Shown here: in pieces, positions 18,285-26,205 of the stretch
Numbering within the stretch: the first letter of the stretch is position 1
Layout: every line of letters begins with the position of its first letter
Source of the DNA: JABCZS01 sp041660525
GTDB lineage: Bacteria > Pseudomonadota > Gammaproteobacteria > JABCZS01
DNA length: 64,000 nucleotides
Direction of reading: 5' to 3'
NCBI GenBank assembly: GCA_041660525.1
Contig: JBAZWD010000001.1
Location: 248,001-312,000, forward strand
The notes under the pieces: model-generated
What the model saw: only the letters and a program-made list of their open reading frames with translations
Told to the model about the DNA's origin: nothing
The model's database searches: none
Translations under genes and position numbers: made by a program

Positions 18285-19696
18285 AGAGTTTTTTGGTTTT
18301 TTCAATAAAAGCATTAAATTGAGTAGTTAAGGTCTTTGGTATAGGTGCGGAACAAGTAGATGACCATACAAAGGAGGTGGTTCCTCCCATTGTTTGTAAA
18401 CCGATTTTTGCTGGGGTATTAGCGGTTTCGGTATTTTCATTATTATCATCACCATCTTCTTCTTTATTTATTGTTAATAATTCTTCGCCGCTTTCAGCAC
18501 CTAGAGAACCATTAACGCAAGAATTAACAACACCCAACAAAGTTTTAGATGATGGCAACTGTGGCTTTTCAATAAATTCAGCGATAGTCTTAGCCCGATG
18601 GGAAGCTTTTGTTAAAGAATAAAATGCTTCGGTTAATACTGAGAAGAATAAAGAAAAAGAAATGACGAAGTAGCCAGCGATGTTGCCAAGTAAATCTGTA
18701 AATACTTTTCTTAATTCATTTGCGCCTGGTAGAAAAGTCATCATTAAACCTATGATTGCTAAAACAGCAAATACCAAAGTTAATAAGGGGTTTTCTTTAA
18801 AGTATTTTTTAACAGAAATGCCTTGTTGAATTTGTTCAAGGGAAGTAAAGTACACTAATAAAGCATTACCGAGTGCAAATAGAAAAGAAAGAACAATAAT
18901 AGGTGCGCCACCGCTCGCTAAAAATACGCCCATTCCCACCCATCCCAAACCAAAATTAACAGCAAAGTTAATGTATGCACATGTTTTAGCAAGATGAAAT
19001 AAATAAGGATCTTTTTTTCTAATCTTATCAAGATCACCCTCATGTACCATTTTCGCAAATCCATTTAACGCGGGAAAATAAATATTTTTTTGCTCAAAGC
19101 CGCTGAATATTCCACCTACGATGGCTAAGACAACCCCGGCAATAATGGCATCATTATCCCAATTGTTGATTTCAGAAATGGTTTCTTTATCGGAAAATAA
19201 TAAAATGATAAAACCCGCATTGGTAATGCCGGTGGTTACCATAAGGCTTAGCGTGAGGAAACTGATAAATTTTTTCAGTAATAAAGGATTATTGATTATG
19301 CTACTTAAAAGATTAGGATTTTCTTCTTCAGCAGGTAGGTATTGCGATTTAAGTAAATTTAACTCTGTAATACTAAATTCAAAAGTTTCATTGGCTTCTT
19401 CTTTTGCTTTATTAATGAGACAAACGGTAAGCTTTTCAATATCAAGTTCAGCATTAGCTGAGTCGAAGATACCCCTTAGCTAAAACATATGTTTTTAGCT
19501 CTTCAGAGAATTCACTGTTTAGATATAAAAGAAACAAGTAAAAAGTGATAATAGCGCAGTCTTGTTGAATTTTTTGATCAAGATTACCTATGAATTTTAA
19601 AAGCTCTGAGACTTTTGCTAACTCTTCACTCAGAGCAGCCTTTTTAGAATGCTCAAGCAATATAGAGTTAATAGCTACGAAAGTGGTTGCGAACAT
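18229..19696 (-). pseudogene. Multi-pass membrane protein gene broken by a single-base frameshift
   Basis: Two adjacent open frames join into one gene if one base is removed. The first runs from ATG 19696 to about 19475 (starts MFATTFVAINSILLEH). The second continues without a stop from the same place to 18229, including residues upstream of its first ATG at 19242. The junction is a run of four C at 19472-19475 (plus strand); removing one joins ...VLAKG to IFDSANAELD and gives about 488 residues. The product has a soluble N-terminal part of about 150 residues, roughly eight hydrophobic segments and a low-complexity Glu/Asn-rich C-terminal part. I do not recognise the family. It may be a real pseudogene, an assembly error or, less likely, programmed frameshifting. 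Confidence 0.65.
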
Positions 19697-19883
19697 AATG
19701 TTTAAATTCTCGAAAATTAAAAGTAAATCGTTAAAAAACCGAATATAAACAAAGACTTATCGTCGTATGGCGACTAGGGCTGGGGTTGGAAATGGATGAT
19801 TATGTATTAACTTCATTTTTTGTTCACAAATTAAACAGTTACTATGTAAGAATTACAAATTTGGGGGTGATTGTCAAGAGTTT

Positions 19884-20282
19884 TTATGCCCAGTTTTCAA
19901 TTTTTAACTGCGGGACACGAGAAAATTCTTTTTGATTATTAGTGATCAATACAGCTTTTAAGTGCAGCGCGTGGGCAGCTATGATTAAGTCTAAGGGACC
20001 AATGGGAGTGCCGGCACGTTCAAGATGAGCGCGTATGTGTCCGTAATGTTGTGCGGCATTTTCATCGAAAGCGGCTATTTCCAATGGCAGTAGAAACTCT
20101 TCTAATGCGGCTTTATTTTTTTCTACATGCGTGCTTTTTTCAACACCATGCATCAATTCTGCTGCGGTGATAGAAGAAATGCCAATATCGCCTAGGCTAA
20201 ATAAAGTGAATTTTTCCAGTACTTTTTTAGGGTTTTTTTTAATAATATAAATACAGATATTGGTATCGAGCATGTATTTCAT
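19884..20282 (-). CDS. vapC: VapC-type PIN-domain toxin
   Basis: Endoribonuclease toxin of a type II system, 132 residues. PIN acidic residues are visible in MLDTNICIYI (N-terminus), SSITAAELMHG (middle) and GPLDLIIAAHA. The fourth position reads ITNNQKEF, as in many tRNA-cleaving VapCs. Its ATG overlaps the antitoxin stop by 4 nt, the usual coupled arrangement. Confidence 0.93.
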   Translation of the reverse strand: MKYMLDTNICIYIIKKNPKKVLEKFTLFSLGDIGISSITAAELMHGVEKSTHVEKNKAALEEFLLPLEIAAFDENAAQHYGHIRAHLERAGTPIGPLDLIIAAHALHLKAVLITNNQKEFSRVPQLKIENWA

Positions 20283-20512
20283 TTGAACAGATCTTCCCTG
20301 GTTTGTTCAGTAGCTTGGTCTCTTGTTTCCATAAAGTCGGGTGAGAATTTATTTAAGCTATTGAACAGGCATTCCCAAGGCTTGTCAATGGGAAGTAAAA
20401 TTGTGGCATTACCTAGTTTTTTAATGAAAACTTCTTCGCCTTTAAAGCGGAATTCTTTGGGTAATCTTAGGGCTTGGCTTTGGCCGTTTTGGAATAGTTT
20501 TGCGGTTTTCAT
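20279..20512 (-). CDS. vapB: VapB-type antitoxin (AbrB/SpoVT DNA-binding fold)
   Basis: Antitoxin of 77 residues; the N-terminal swapped-hairpin segment KLFQNGQSQALRLPKEFRF is the standard VapB DNA-binding motif, and the C-terminal part should wrap the toxin. An AGGA-type ribosome-binding site precedes the ATG. The operator is just upstream at 20524-20549. Confidence 0.92.
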   Translation of the reverse strand: MKTAKLFQNGQSQALRLPKEFRFKGEEVFIKKLGNATILLPIDKPWECLFNSLNKFSPDFMETRDQATEQTREDLFK

Positions 20513-20523
20513 GAGGATCTCCT

Positions 20524-20549
20524 AAGTATATATTGTTTAGTATATACTT
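20524..20549. promoter_or_regulatory. vapBC operator, 9-bp inverted repeat
   Basis: AAGTATATA at 20524-20532 and its exact reverse complement at 20541-20549 flank an 8-nt spacer. The site is 12 nt upstream of the vapB start, the expected place for autoregulation by the VapBC complex. Confidence 0.75.
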
Positions 20550-20568
20550 TTTATGAGGTAAAGTCAAA

Positions 20569-20687
20569 GATCTCTTATTCAAGATTTGAGCTCCCGTCCA
20601 AACGGGCTCCGGTCCTGCGGTTTCATTTTAGTGCTCGCAAGCTGCGCGCTAAAATAAAACCTCCGGCCACCCGTTTGGAATGAGATC
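20569..20687. repeat. Long imperfect hairpin element (MITE- or REP-like)
   Basis: About 119 bp form an imperfect palindrome. The outer ends are gatctcttattc (20569) and gaatgagatc (ending 20687). Next come CCAAACGGG (20598-20606) paired with CCCGTTTGG (20670-20678), then matching G/C-rich and ATTTTAG segments around a central turn near 20636. It is much more GC-rich than its surroundings. No open frame covers it. Only one copy is present here, so mobility is not shown. The rest of the gap up to 20886 is AT-rich and contains a tandem CATAAATTCTT. Confidence 0.6.
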
Positions 20688-20885
20688 CGATGCGCTGTGT
20701 TTAATGTCTATACCCTGAACAAAAACATTTTTTTTGCTCATAAATTCTTCATAAATTCTTAATTTTTGCTTCATAAATAAGCAATGTTTCTACATAAAAT
20801 TTTTCTTGCATTGTTGAACCACAATGGTACTATACGCGGTATGACTTAGTTTCGAATTTTTACTTAATAGGGAATATATTTTTAC

Positions 20886-21458
20886 ATGGATGCACAGGAA
20901 TTAATCAATCGCTCTTATTCGGTGTTCAAAAATTATCATATCTTTATGAATCTCTATGCGTATCTTTGTGACAACAAAGGTTTTGCACAAAAAAAACGTT
21001 TGTACCCTTTGCTTGAAAAACATTTATTTTCCATTTTAATTGCTGATCCACTGTATCAAGATTTAAATTGCTTGAGCTTTTTTATTAATTTATATCGATT
21101 CCAAACGCAAGAATTAGGCGTTGACCAAGCGCGGCCTTTTTCTCCGCGCTCTCGTAAATTACGCGATGAATTAATCGGAGCACTCGAGCAAGAATTATTT
21201 ATTGAAATTGATGACTATGAAAAGCATTATGAATTTCGTGCCAATCGATTAGCTTTAGAAATTGCTTTATTAAAAGATTATTATCCGCATTTATTATTTG
21301 AACAATTAGATTGGGTGATATTGTATCGTGAAGCACAACATGAATCGCATGGTTATGTGAGCGTGCATGCGATGGGGTTACTTGAAAAATCCTATGCTGC
21401 TTTTAAAAAATATGAATATCAATCCGTCACGCAAGTGATGGAATGTGCATTATCCTAA
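20886..21458 (+). CDS. Conserved-looking hypothetical protein
   Basis: Soluble protein of 190 residues, rich in Tyr, Leu and charged residues, mostly helical by eye, without signal peptide or membrane segment. I do not recognise it. A weak AGGGA lies 12 nt before the ATG. Its stop overlaps priA (convergent) by 9 nt. Confidence 0.75.
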   Translation: MDAQELINRSYSVFKNYHIFMNLYAYLCDNKGFAQKKRLYPLLEKHLFSILIADPLYQDLNCLSFFINLYRFQTQELGVDQARPFSPRSRKLRDELIGALEQELFIEIDDYEKHYEFRANRLALEIALLKDYYPHLLFEQLDWVILYREAQHESHGYVSVHAMGLLEKSYAAFKKYEYQSVTQVMECALS

Positions 21459-23429
21459 AGAGTGCGGATCGATATCCAAAGACCAACGTACACCTTTGAT
21501 GGATAATGATTCTAATTGCGTCAACCATTGTGCAATAAATGGTTGTAAATGCGCGCGTGATCTGGCTTGTAATAATAAATGTGCGCGATAACGTCCTTGT
21601 TTTCTTTGCATGGGTGCTGGAATAGGCCCAAGCACCATGATCCCTTCAGGAACCTGCATTAAATTTCTAGCTTCTTGTAAAAATGTAATCGGATCCATTT
21701 CAACAATAGATTCTGCGCGCATAAGCGCCATATAACTATAGGGAGGCAATCCCGCGATTTGTCGCTCTTGCAATGCGCTTTGTGCAAATGCATGATAACC
21801 TTGATTGATTAATTGCGTGAGTAACGGATGTTGCGGGTGATGCGTTTGAATGGCAACAGTTCCTGCTAAACTTGCGCGTCCCGCACGCCCAGCGACTTGC
21901 ATAATTAATTGTCCTAAACGCTCTGCCGCCCGAAAATCTGCGCTTAATAAACCTTGATCCGCATCTAAAATTGCAACTAATGTCACAGATGGAAAATGAT
22001 GGCCCTTAGCCAGCATTTGTGTACCGACTAAAATATGATGTTTCCCGGTTTGTACTTCATCTAATAATTGATGTAATTTATTTTTCCCACGCGTACTGTC
22101 TCTATCAATGCGTACAGTTTTATATTGTGGAAAATGTTCATTAAGCATAGCTTCTATGCGTTGTGTACCATGACCGAGCGGTAAAATATCAGTACTGCCG
22201 CAACTCGCACATTGCGTCGGCACGCGCGCTTGTTGTTCACAATGATGACAATGCAAAATATTTTTCTTTTTATGGTAAGTAAGACGTGCATCGCAATCGG
22301 TGCATTCTGCGACCCAACCACAGTCATGACAAATCAATGTTGGTGAAAAACCACGACGATTTAAAAATAATAATACTTGCTGACCTTTATCTAGATGATA
22401 TTGCATTTTACTGAGCAAAGAATAGGATAAACCTTGCTGTAATTTTTGTTTACGAATATCAATAATATCAAAAGTTGGTAATTGTGCGGATCCTGCGCGC
22501 ATCGTTAACATAAGTTGTTGATAACGACCCATTTGCACATTATGTAAACTTTCAAAAGACGGCGTCGCTGTGCCTAACACTATCGGACAATTCTCAAGTT
22601 GCGCGCGTTTTAAAGCCAAATCGCGAGCGGAATATTTAAAACCGTCTTGTTGTTTAAATGACGTATCGTGTTCTTCGTCGATAATAATTAATTTTAATTT
22701 TGGCATGGAGGTGAATACAGCCGAGCGCGTACCGATGACTATGCGCGCGATACCTTGATGTGCTTGATACCAGGCGTATGATCGTTCTTTATCATTGAGA
22801 TTGGAATGTAAAACTGCAATAGGTACATTAAAACGTGCGGTGAATCGTGAAACAGTTTGCGGGGTTAAACTAATTTCTGGCACCAAAACTAAAGCTTGTT
22901 CTTGTTGTTGTAAAATTTTAGCAATGGCTTGTAAGTAAACTTCTGTTTTACCGCTGCCCGTAATTCCCTCTAATAGAAAAGGACAAAAGCCTTGTGCTTG
23001 ATTAATTTTATCTAATACAAATTGTTGTTCGCCATTCAAGGTTAATGCGGGCGTAATATTTTTTGCGCAAGATTCCTCCGAAAGCGGGGTTAATACTTTC
23101 CCTTGGCGAAGCAGGGCGGGCATGGCTGCCGCAAAAACTTCGCCAACAGGATGATGATAATATTGGCTTGCCCATAAGCATAATGCTAAAGTTGCGTTTG
23201 AAAAAATAGGGGTATCGTCTAATACATTGATAATCGATTTTAATTTGTTGGGTGCAATATCGCTGTGCGATGCAACTTCAACTAAAATGCCCACTAAGCG
23301 CTGGCGACCAAATGGTACAAGTATGCGCGCACCAATGGCGATGTTTTCCGTGCTTTGCGGTAAATAATCAAATAATTTACGCAAAGGTACGGGTAAAGCG
23401 ATGCGAAGAATAATGGGTGGATTCGTCAT
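21450..23429 (-). CDS. priA: Primosomal replication restart helicase
   Basis: 3'-5' DNA helicase that reloads the replisome at stalled forks; 659 residues (E. coli 732). Walker A is GITGSGKTEVY, the DEAH-type Walker B reads IIIDEEHD, and the zinc-binding module contains CHDCGWVAECTDCD followed by CHHCEQQARVPTQCASCG. Helicase motifs V and VI (GTQMLAKGHHFP, QVAGRAGRA) are intact. Confidence 0.95.
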   Translation of the reverse strand: MTNPPIILRIALPVPLRKLFDYLPQSTENIAIGARILVPFGRQRLVGILVEVASHSDIAPNKLKSIINVLDDTPIFSNATLALCLWASQYYHHPVGEVFAAAMPALLRQGKVLTPLSEESCAKNITPALTLNGEQQFVLDKINQAQGFCPFLLEGITGSGKTEVYLQAIAKILQQQEQALVLVPEISLTPQTVSRFTARFNVPIAVLHSNLNDKERSYAWYQAHQGIARIVIGTRSAVFTSMPKLKLIIIDEEHDTSFKQQDGFKYSARDLALKRAQLENCPIVLGTATPSFESLHNVQMGRYQQLMLTMRAGSAQLPTFDIIDIRKQKLQQGLSYSLLSKMQYHLDKGQQVLLFLNRRGFSPTLICHDCGWVAECTDCDARLTYHKKKNILHCHHCEQQARVPTQCASCGSTDILPLGHGTQRIEAMLNEHFPQYKTVRIDRDSTRGKNKLHQLLDEVQTGKHHILVGTQMLAKGHHFPSVTLVAILDADQGLLSADFRAAERLGQLIMQVAGRAGRASLAGTVAIQTHHPQHPLLTQLINQGYHAFAQSALQERQIAGLPPYSYMALMRAESIVEMDPITFLQEARNLMQVPEGIMVLGPIPAPMQRKQGRYRAHLLLQARSRAHLQPFIAQWLTQLESLSIKGVRWSLDIDPHSLG

Positions 23430-23466
23430 TTGGATAAGTGTACCATGATTTTTAAGGAGATCTTGA

Positions 23467-24249
23467 ATGAAAATTGCAACTTGGAATATTAACTCGATGA
23501 AAGTGCGGCTGCCACATATTTTGCGCTGGCTGGGCGAAGAATCGCCAGATATTGTTGCCCTGCAAGAATTAAAGCAACAAGATGCTGATTTTCCTGTTGA
23601 GCAAATTAATGCGGCGGGTTATCAAGCCATATGGTCTGGGCAAAAGACTTATAATGGCGTGGCATTACTGACGCGCAATACAGGCGAGGATATTGAAAAA
23701 GTTTTTCTTAATTTTGAAGATGAGCAAAAACGTTTATTAGCGGCAACCATCGATGGTATTCGCGTCATTAATGTGTATGTGCCCAATGGCCAAAGTGTCG
23801 GTTCCGAAAAATATCAGTATAAATTATTATGGTTAGAGCATTTACATGCTTATTTGCAGGGTGCATTAACGCGGTATGAAAAAGTATTAGTGCTGGGTGA
23901 TTTTAATATCGCGCCAGATGATACTGATGTGTATGACCCTAAAGCTTGGGAAGGGCAAGTATTATGTAGTGCAGCTGAACGTGCTGCGCTCGAAAAAATT
24001 ATGCATTTGGGTTTTCAAGACACTTTTCGTTTATTTCCACAAGCACAAGAGATTTATTCCTGGTGGGATTATCGCACGTTTGCATTTGCGGGTAATCGAG
24101 GTTTGCGGATAGATTTATTGTTAGCCAACCCAGCTTTGTCAAAACAAATTCAGCGTTGTTGGGTTGATATCCGTCCTAGAACTTGGGAGAGGCCTTCTGA
24201 TCATGCGCCGGTATTAATTGAATGTAATATACCATTGCAAGGAGCGTAG
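23467..24249 (+). CDS. xthA: Exodeoxyribonuclease III / AP endonuclease
   Basis: Class II AP endonuclease of base-excision repair, 260 residues. Motifs: ATWNINSMKVR, ALQELK (metal-binding Glu), VPNGQ, GDFNIAPDDTDVYDP and SDHAPV with the catalytic Asp-His pair. AAGGAG lies 7 nt upstream of the ATG. Divergent from priA with only 37 bp between starts. Confidence 0.95.
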   Translation: MKIATWNINSMKVRLPHILRWLGEESPDIVALQELKQQDADFPVEQINAAGYQAIWSGQKTYNGVALLTRNTGEDIEKVFLNFEDEQKRLLAATIDGIRVINVYVPNGQSVGSEKYQYKLLWLEHLHAYLQGALTRYEKVLVLGDFNIAPDDTDVYDPKAWEGQVLCSAAERAALEKIMHLGFQDTFRLFPQAQEIYSWWDYRTFAFAGNRGLRIDLLLANPALSKQIQRCWVDIRPRTWERPSDHAPVLIECNIPLQGA

Positions 24250-24263
24250 CAAATGCCACGCTC
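24242..24263. terminator. Hairpin between convergent xthA and histone-like gene
   Basis: GAGCGT (24242-24247) pairs with ACGCTC (24258-24263), with an inner GC/GC pair around an AAAT loop. It overlaps the xthA stop. No T-run follows, so termination is uncertain. Confidence 0.35.
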
Positions 24264-24276
24264 GCAATGATAAACA

Positions 24277-24903
24277 CTAGAATGAAGAGTTATCGTCGTT
24301 AAAAGGATTAACAGACGCAGTGTTTTGACTCATTTGTGGAGCAACAGGCGCTTGGTCACGTGTTACTTTTTTAACTTTTTTGATGGTTTTCGCCGCAGCT
24401 TTCTTAGGCTTAGCACTTACAGCTGATTTTTCTTTCTTTTTCCAATCACTGTTAAATTGTGCAATCGCTTTGGTTAAACCGTTTAGTCTGTCTTCTTGAG
24501 ATTTAGCATCTTGCGCTGTTTTGTGTAAATCAGCATGTTGCTTTTGGATTTTTTTCAAACCAGCAGCGCCTTTAGCAATAGATTTTTTTGCAGTAGCTAA
24601 GGCTTTCTTGCCAGTTTTGCTGCTTTTAATTGCTAATTTTTTAGCAATCGCATCGTGTTTAGCAACAGCGCTGTTATTTTTTTTCTCAGCAGCAGCTACT
24701 TTCTTTTGTGCACTAGCAGCTTGCGTTGAAGCTTTTTTAGATTCTGCTTTAGCAGCGGCCAATGCTTTTTTAAGTGTTGCGGCTAGATTTTTTTCGATAG
24801 CTTTCACTTGAACTTTTTGAGCTTTGGGTTTTTTAGCAGCAGATTTTTTAACTGCACGCTTTGCTGTTTTACGAGTAGTAGTTTTTTTGCGAAGTTTTGG
24901 CAT
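24277..24903 (-). CDS. Lysine/alanine-rich histone H1-like protein
   Basis: A 208-residue, strongly basic protein made almost entirely of Lys, Ala, Ser and Gln. Runs such as KKTTTRKTAKRAVKKSAAKK at the N-terminus resemble eukaryotic H1 tails and bacterial H1-like proteins (Coxiella Hq1, Chlamydia Hc). The central part (about residues 40-150) is a heptad-like helical region with repeated AAxKK patterns, and the C-terminus returns to a basic KKAAAKTIKKVKKV stretch before a neutral NPFNDDNSSF end. Probably a nucleoid-binding protein; this is inferred from composition, which does not prove homology. Divergent from ferredoxin. Confidence 0.7.
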   Translation of the reverse strand: MPKLRKKTTTRKTAKRAVKKSAAKKPKAQKVQVKAIEKNLAATLKKALAAAKAESKKASTQAASAQKKVAAAEKKNNSAVAKHDAIAKKLAIKSSKTGKKALATAKKSIAKGAAGLKKIQKQHADLHKTAQDAKSQEDRLNGLTKAIAQFNSDWKKKEKSAVSAKPKKAAAKTIKKVKKVTRDQAPVAPQMSQNTASVNPFNDDNSSF

Positions 24904-25040
24904 GGATATTCTCCTAAAAGTTTAAAAATAAATGTACAGTTGCACTTTAAATCAAAAAATAATAAACAGCAATAATTATTAATGGTAAACTACTTTAATT
25001 CAATACGTTTTTTTGTTTTTTTTATGTTGGGAGAAATAAT

Positions 25041-25367
25041 ATGACTTTTGTTGTGACTGAAAACTGTATTCGTTGTAAATATACGGACTGTGTAGAGGTT
25101 TGTCCCGTTGATTGTTTTCATGAAGGGCCGAATATGTTGGTGATTGATCCCGATGAGTGTATTGATTGCGCATTGTGTGAACCAGAATGTCCGGTGAATG
25201 CAATTGTTTCTGAAGATGATCTGCCTAGTGATCAAGCCGAATTTTTGACACTCAATGCACGCGTGTCAAAAAAATGGCCAGTAATTACAAAAATGAAAGC
25301 AGCACCTGATGATGCAAAACAATGGGAAGGTGTTTTAAATAAGCGCGAATTTTTTAAAGAAGAGTAA
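25041..25367 (+). CDS. fdxA: 7Fe-type ferredoxin (3Fe-4S / 4Fe-4S)
   Basis: Small electron carrier of 108 residues. The clusters are bound by CIRCKYTDCVEVCPVDCF near the N-terminus, with one Cys spacing typical of a 3Fe-4S site, and by CIDCALCEPECP. The acidic C-terminal extension is that of the Azotobacter FdI/FdxA group. A GGGAG site precedes the ATG. Confidence 0.94.
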   Translation: MTFVVTENCIRCKYTDCVEVCPVDCFHEGPNMLVIDPDECIDCALCEPECPVNAIVSEDDLPSDQAEFLTLNARVSKKWPVITKMKAAPDDAKQWEGVLNKREFFKEE

Positions 25368-25558
25368 GCGTGCGTGCGCGAATGTCGCAAATTATTGTAA
25401 GCTTATGCTTAAAATCGTGTCAGATAAAAAAAAATATTATTTTTTTAAAAAAGATTTGATGTGAATAAAATCGCGTAACCCTTTGATTTATATAATTGCA
25501 ATAGCGATCTTTGTGCGATTACAATCACTTAGCAATGAAAACTTCTTGTAAGATCACA

Positions 25559-25586
25559 TTGCAAGTTTGCAAATACTTGTTATAGT
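25559..25586 (+). promoter_or_regulatory. Candidate promoter of the RNA upstream of gspC
   Basis: TTGCAA (25559-25564) and TATAGT (25581-25586) are 16 nt apart. The -35 overlaps the right arm of an imperfect palindrome (CTTGTAA ... TTGCAAG, 25545-25565), a possible activator site. The 190 bases before it, after fdxA, are AT-rich and hold no gene that I can see. Confidence 0.5.
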
Positions 25587-25592
25587 TACTTT

Positions 25593-25720
25593 AATACCAA
25601 ATGGAATGGGTTGAATTTAATACAGGGTTCTGCACGCTCAACAAGGATCGTTGGACGTTAATTTCGTTGGACATGGATGTCCAACGTTTTCTTAAAGGCG
25701 GCCTTCGGGTCGCCTTTTTA
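25593..25720 (+). ncRNA. Candidate CsrA-binding small RNA (RsmY/RsmZ-like) or gspC leader
   Basis: From the predicted start near 25593 to the terminator, about 128 nt carry five GGA motifs (25603, 25645, 25653, 25669, 25675). Two are displayed in hairpin loops. CAAC/GTTG (25639-25653) holds AAGGATC in its loop. A 9-bp stem (25665-25673 with 25678-25686) closes a TGGA loop whose context ACAUGGAUGU is one base from the CsrA SELEX consensus ACARGGAUGU. Size, GGA density and terminator match CsrA-sequestering RNAs of gammaproteobacteria, which Legionella uses to control its infection cycle. Identification is by pattern only; a cis-acting leader of the gsp operon is the main alternative. Confidence 0.5.
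25694..25720 (+). terminator. Rho-independent terminator with UUCG tetraloop
   Basis: AAAGGCGGCC (25694-25703), TTCG loop, GGTCGCCTTT (25708-25717), then TT-A-TTTAT. The 10-bp stem with one G-U pair and a C(UUCG)G loop is a strong terminator. It ends only 17 nt before the gspC start codon. Confidence 0.85.
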
Positions 25721-25737
25721 TTTATATGTGATGTCAT

Positions 25738-26193
25738 ATGTTAAATACCACCCAGTTGCAATCTTATTTAGAACAAGACCACGTGGCGAGAGGCATCTTC
25801 CTATTTTTACTGCTGATACTACTTCTCATTATTTTCAATATATTCAAAATTAGTTTTACGCCGCAAAGCCAGTCTGTTGCCGTTGAAACGATTACCCATA
25901 CACATAATCATGTATTTGTAGCCAGTCCCTTGTTTGGCCAATCTCCGAACTCCGGCGTATTACAAGAAACGCGACTAAGTTTAAATTTAAAAGGGATTTT
26001 TGCAGCTTCTACTTCTGCAACCGGCTCTGCTGTAATTGGCACATCGAAGGGCGAACGGATTTATATTGTAGGGGATACCGTAGAAGGTGCTATTATACAA
26101 GATATTCAACCCGATTATGTGGTGTTAGAATTCCAAGGTAATCAAGAAATATTACGCTTGCCAGAGGGAGAACGCCTGACAAGCTCCAAGTAG
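25738..26193 (+). CDS. gspC: Type II secretion system protein C, short form
   Basis: Inner-membrane clamp protein that links the secretin to the inner-membrane platform. At 151 residues it is about half the usual length. It has a cytoplasmic N-terminus, one membrane segment (about residues 19-36) and a homology region with SPLFGQ and the core LNLKGIFA...GSAVIGTSKGERIYIVGDTVEGA, but ends right after it, so the PDZ or coiled-coil domain is missing. The position directly ahead of gspD supports the call. No ribosome-binding site is visible; the terminator stem ends 17 nt upstream. Confidence 0.85.
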   Translation: MLNTTQLQSYLEQDHVARGIFLFLLLILLLIIFNIFKISFTPQSQSVAVETITHTHNHVFVASPLFGQSPNSGVLQETRLSLNLKGIFAASTSATGSAVIGTSKGERIYIVGDTVEGAIIQDIQPDYVVLEFQGNQEILRLPEGERLTSSK

Positions 26194-26205
26194 AAGAACG
26201 GACTC

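Noticed and set aside
24990..25235. Minus-strand open frame opposite fdxA
   Set aside because: It is a shadow of the ferredoxin gene, with no ribosome-binding site or family signal.
25545..25565. GacA/LetA-type activator box upstream of the small RNA
   Set aside because: The palindrome CTTGTAA...TTGCAAG only partly resembles TGTAAG-N6-CTTACA and has the wrong spacing, so I report only a palindrome.
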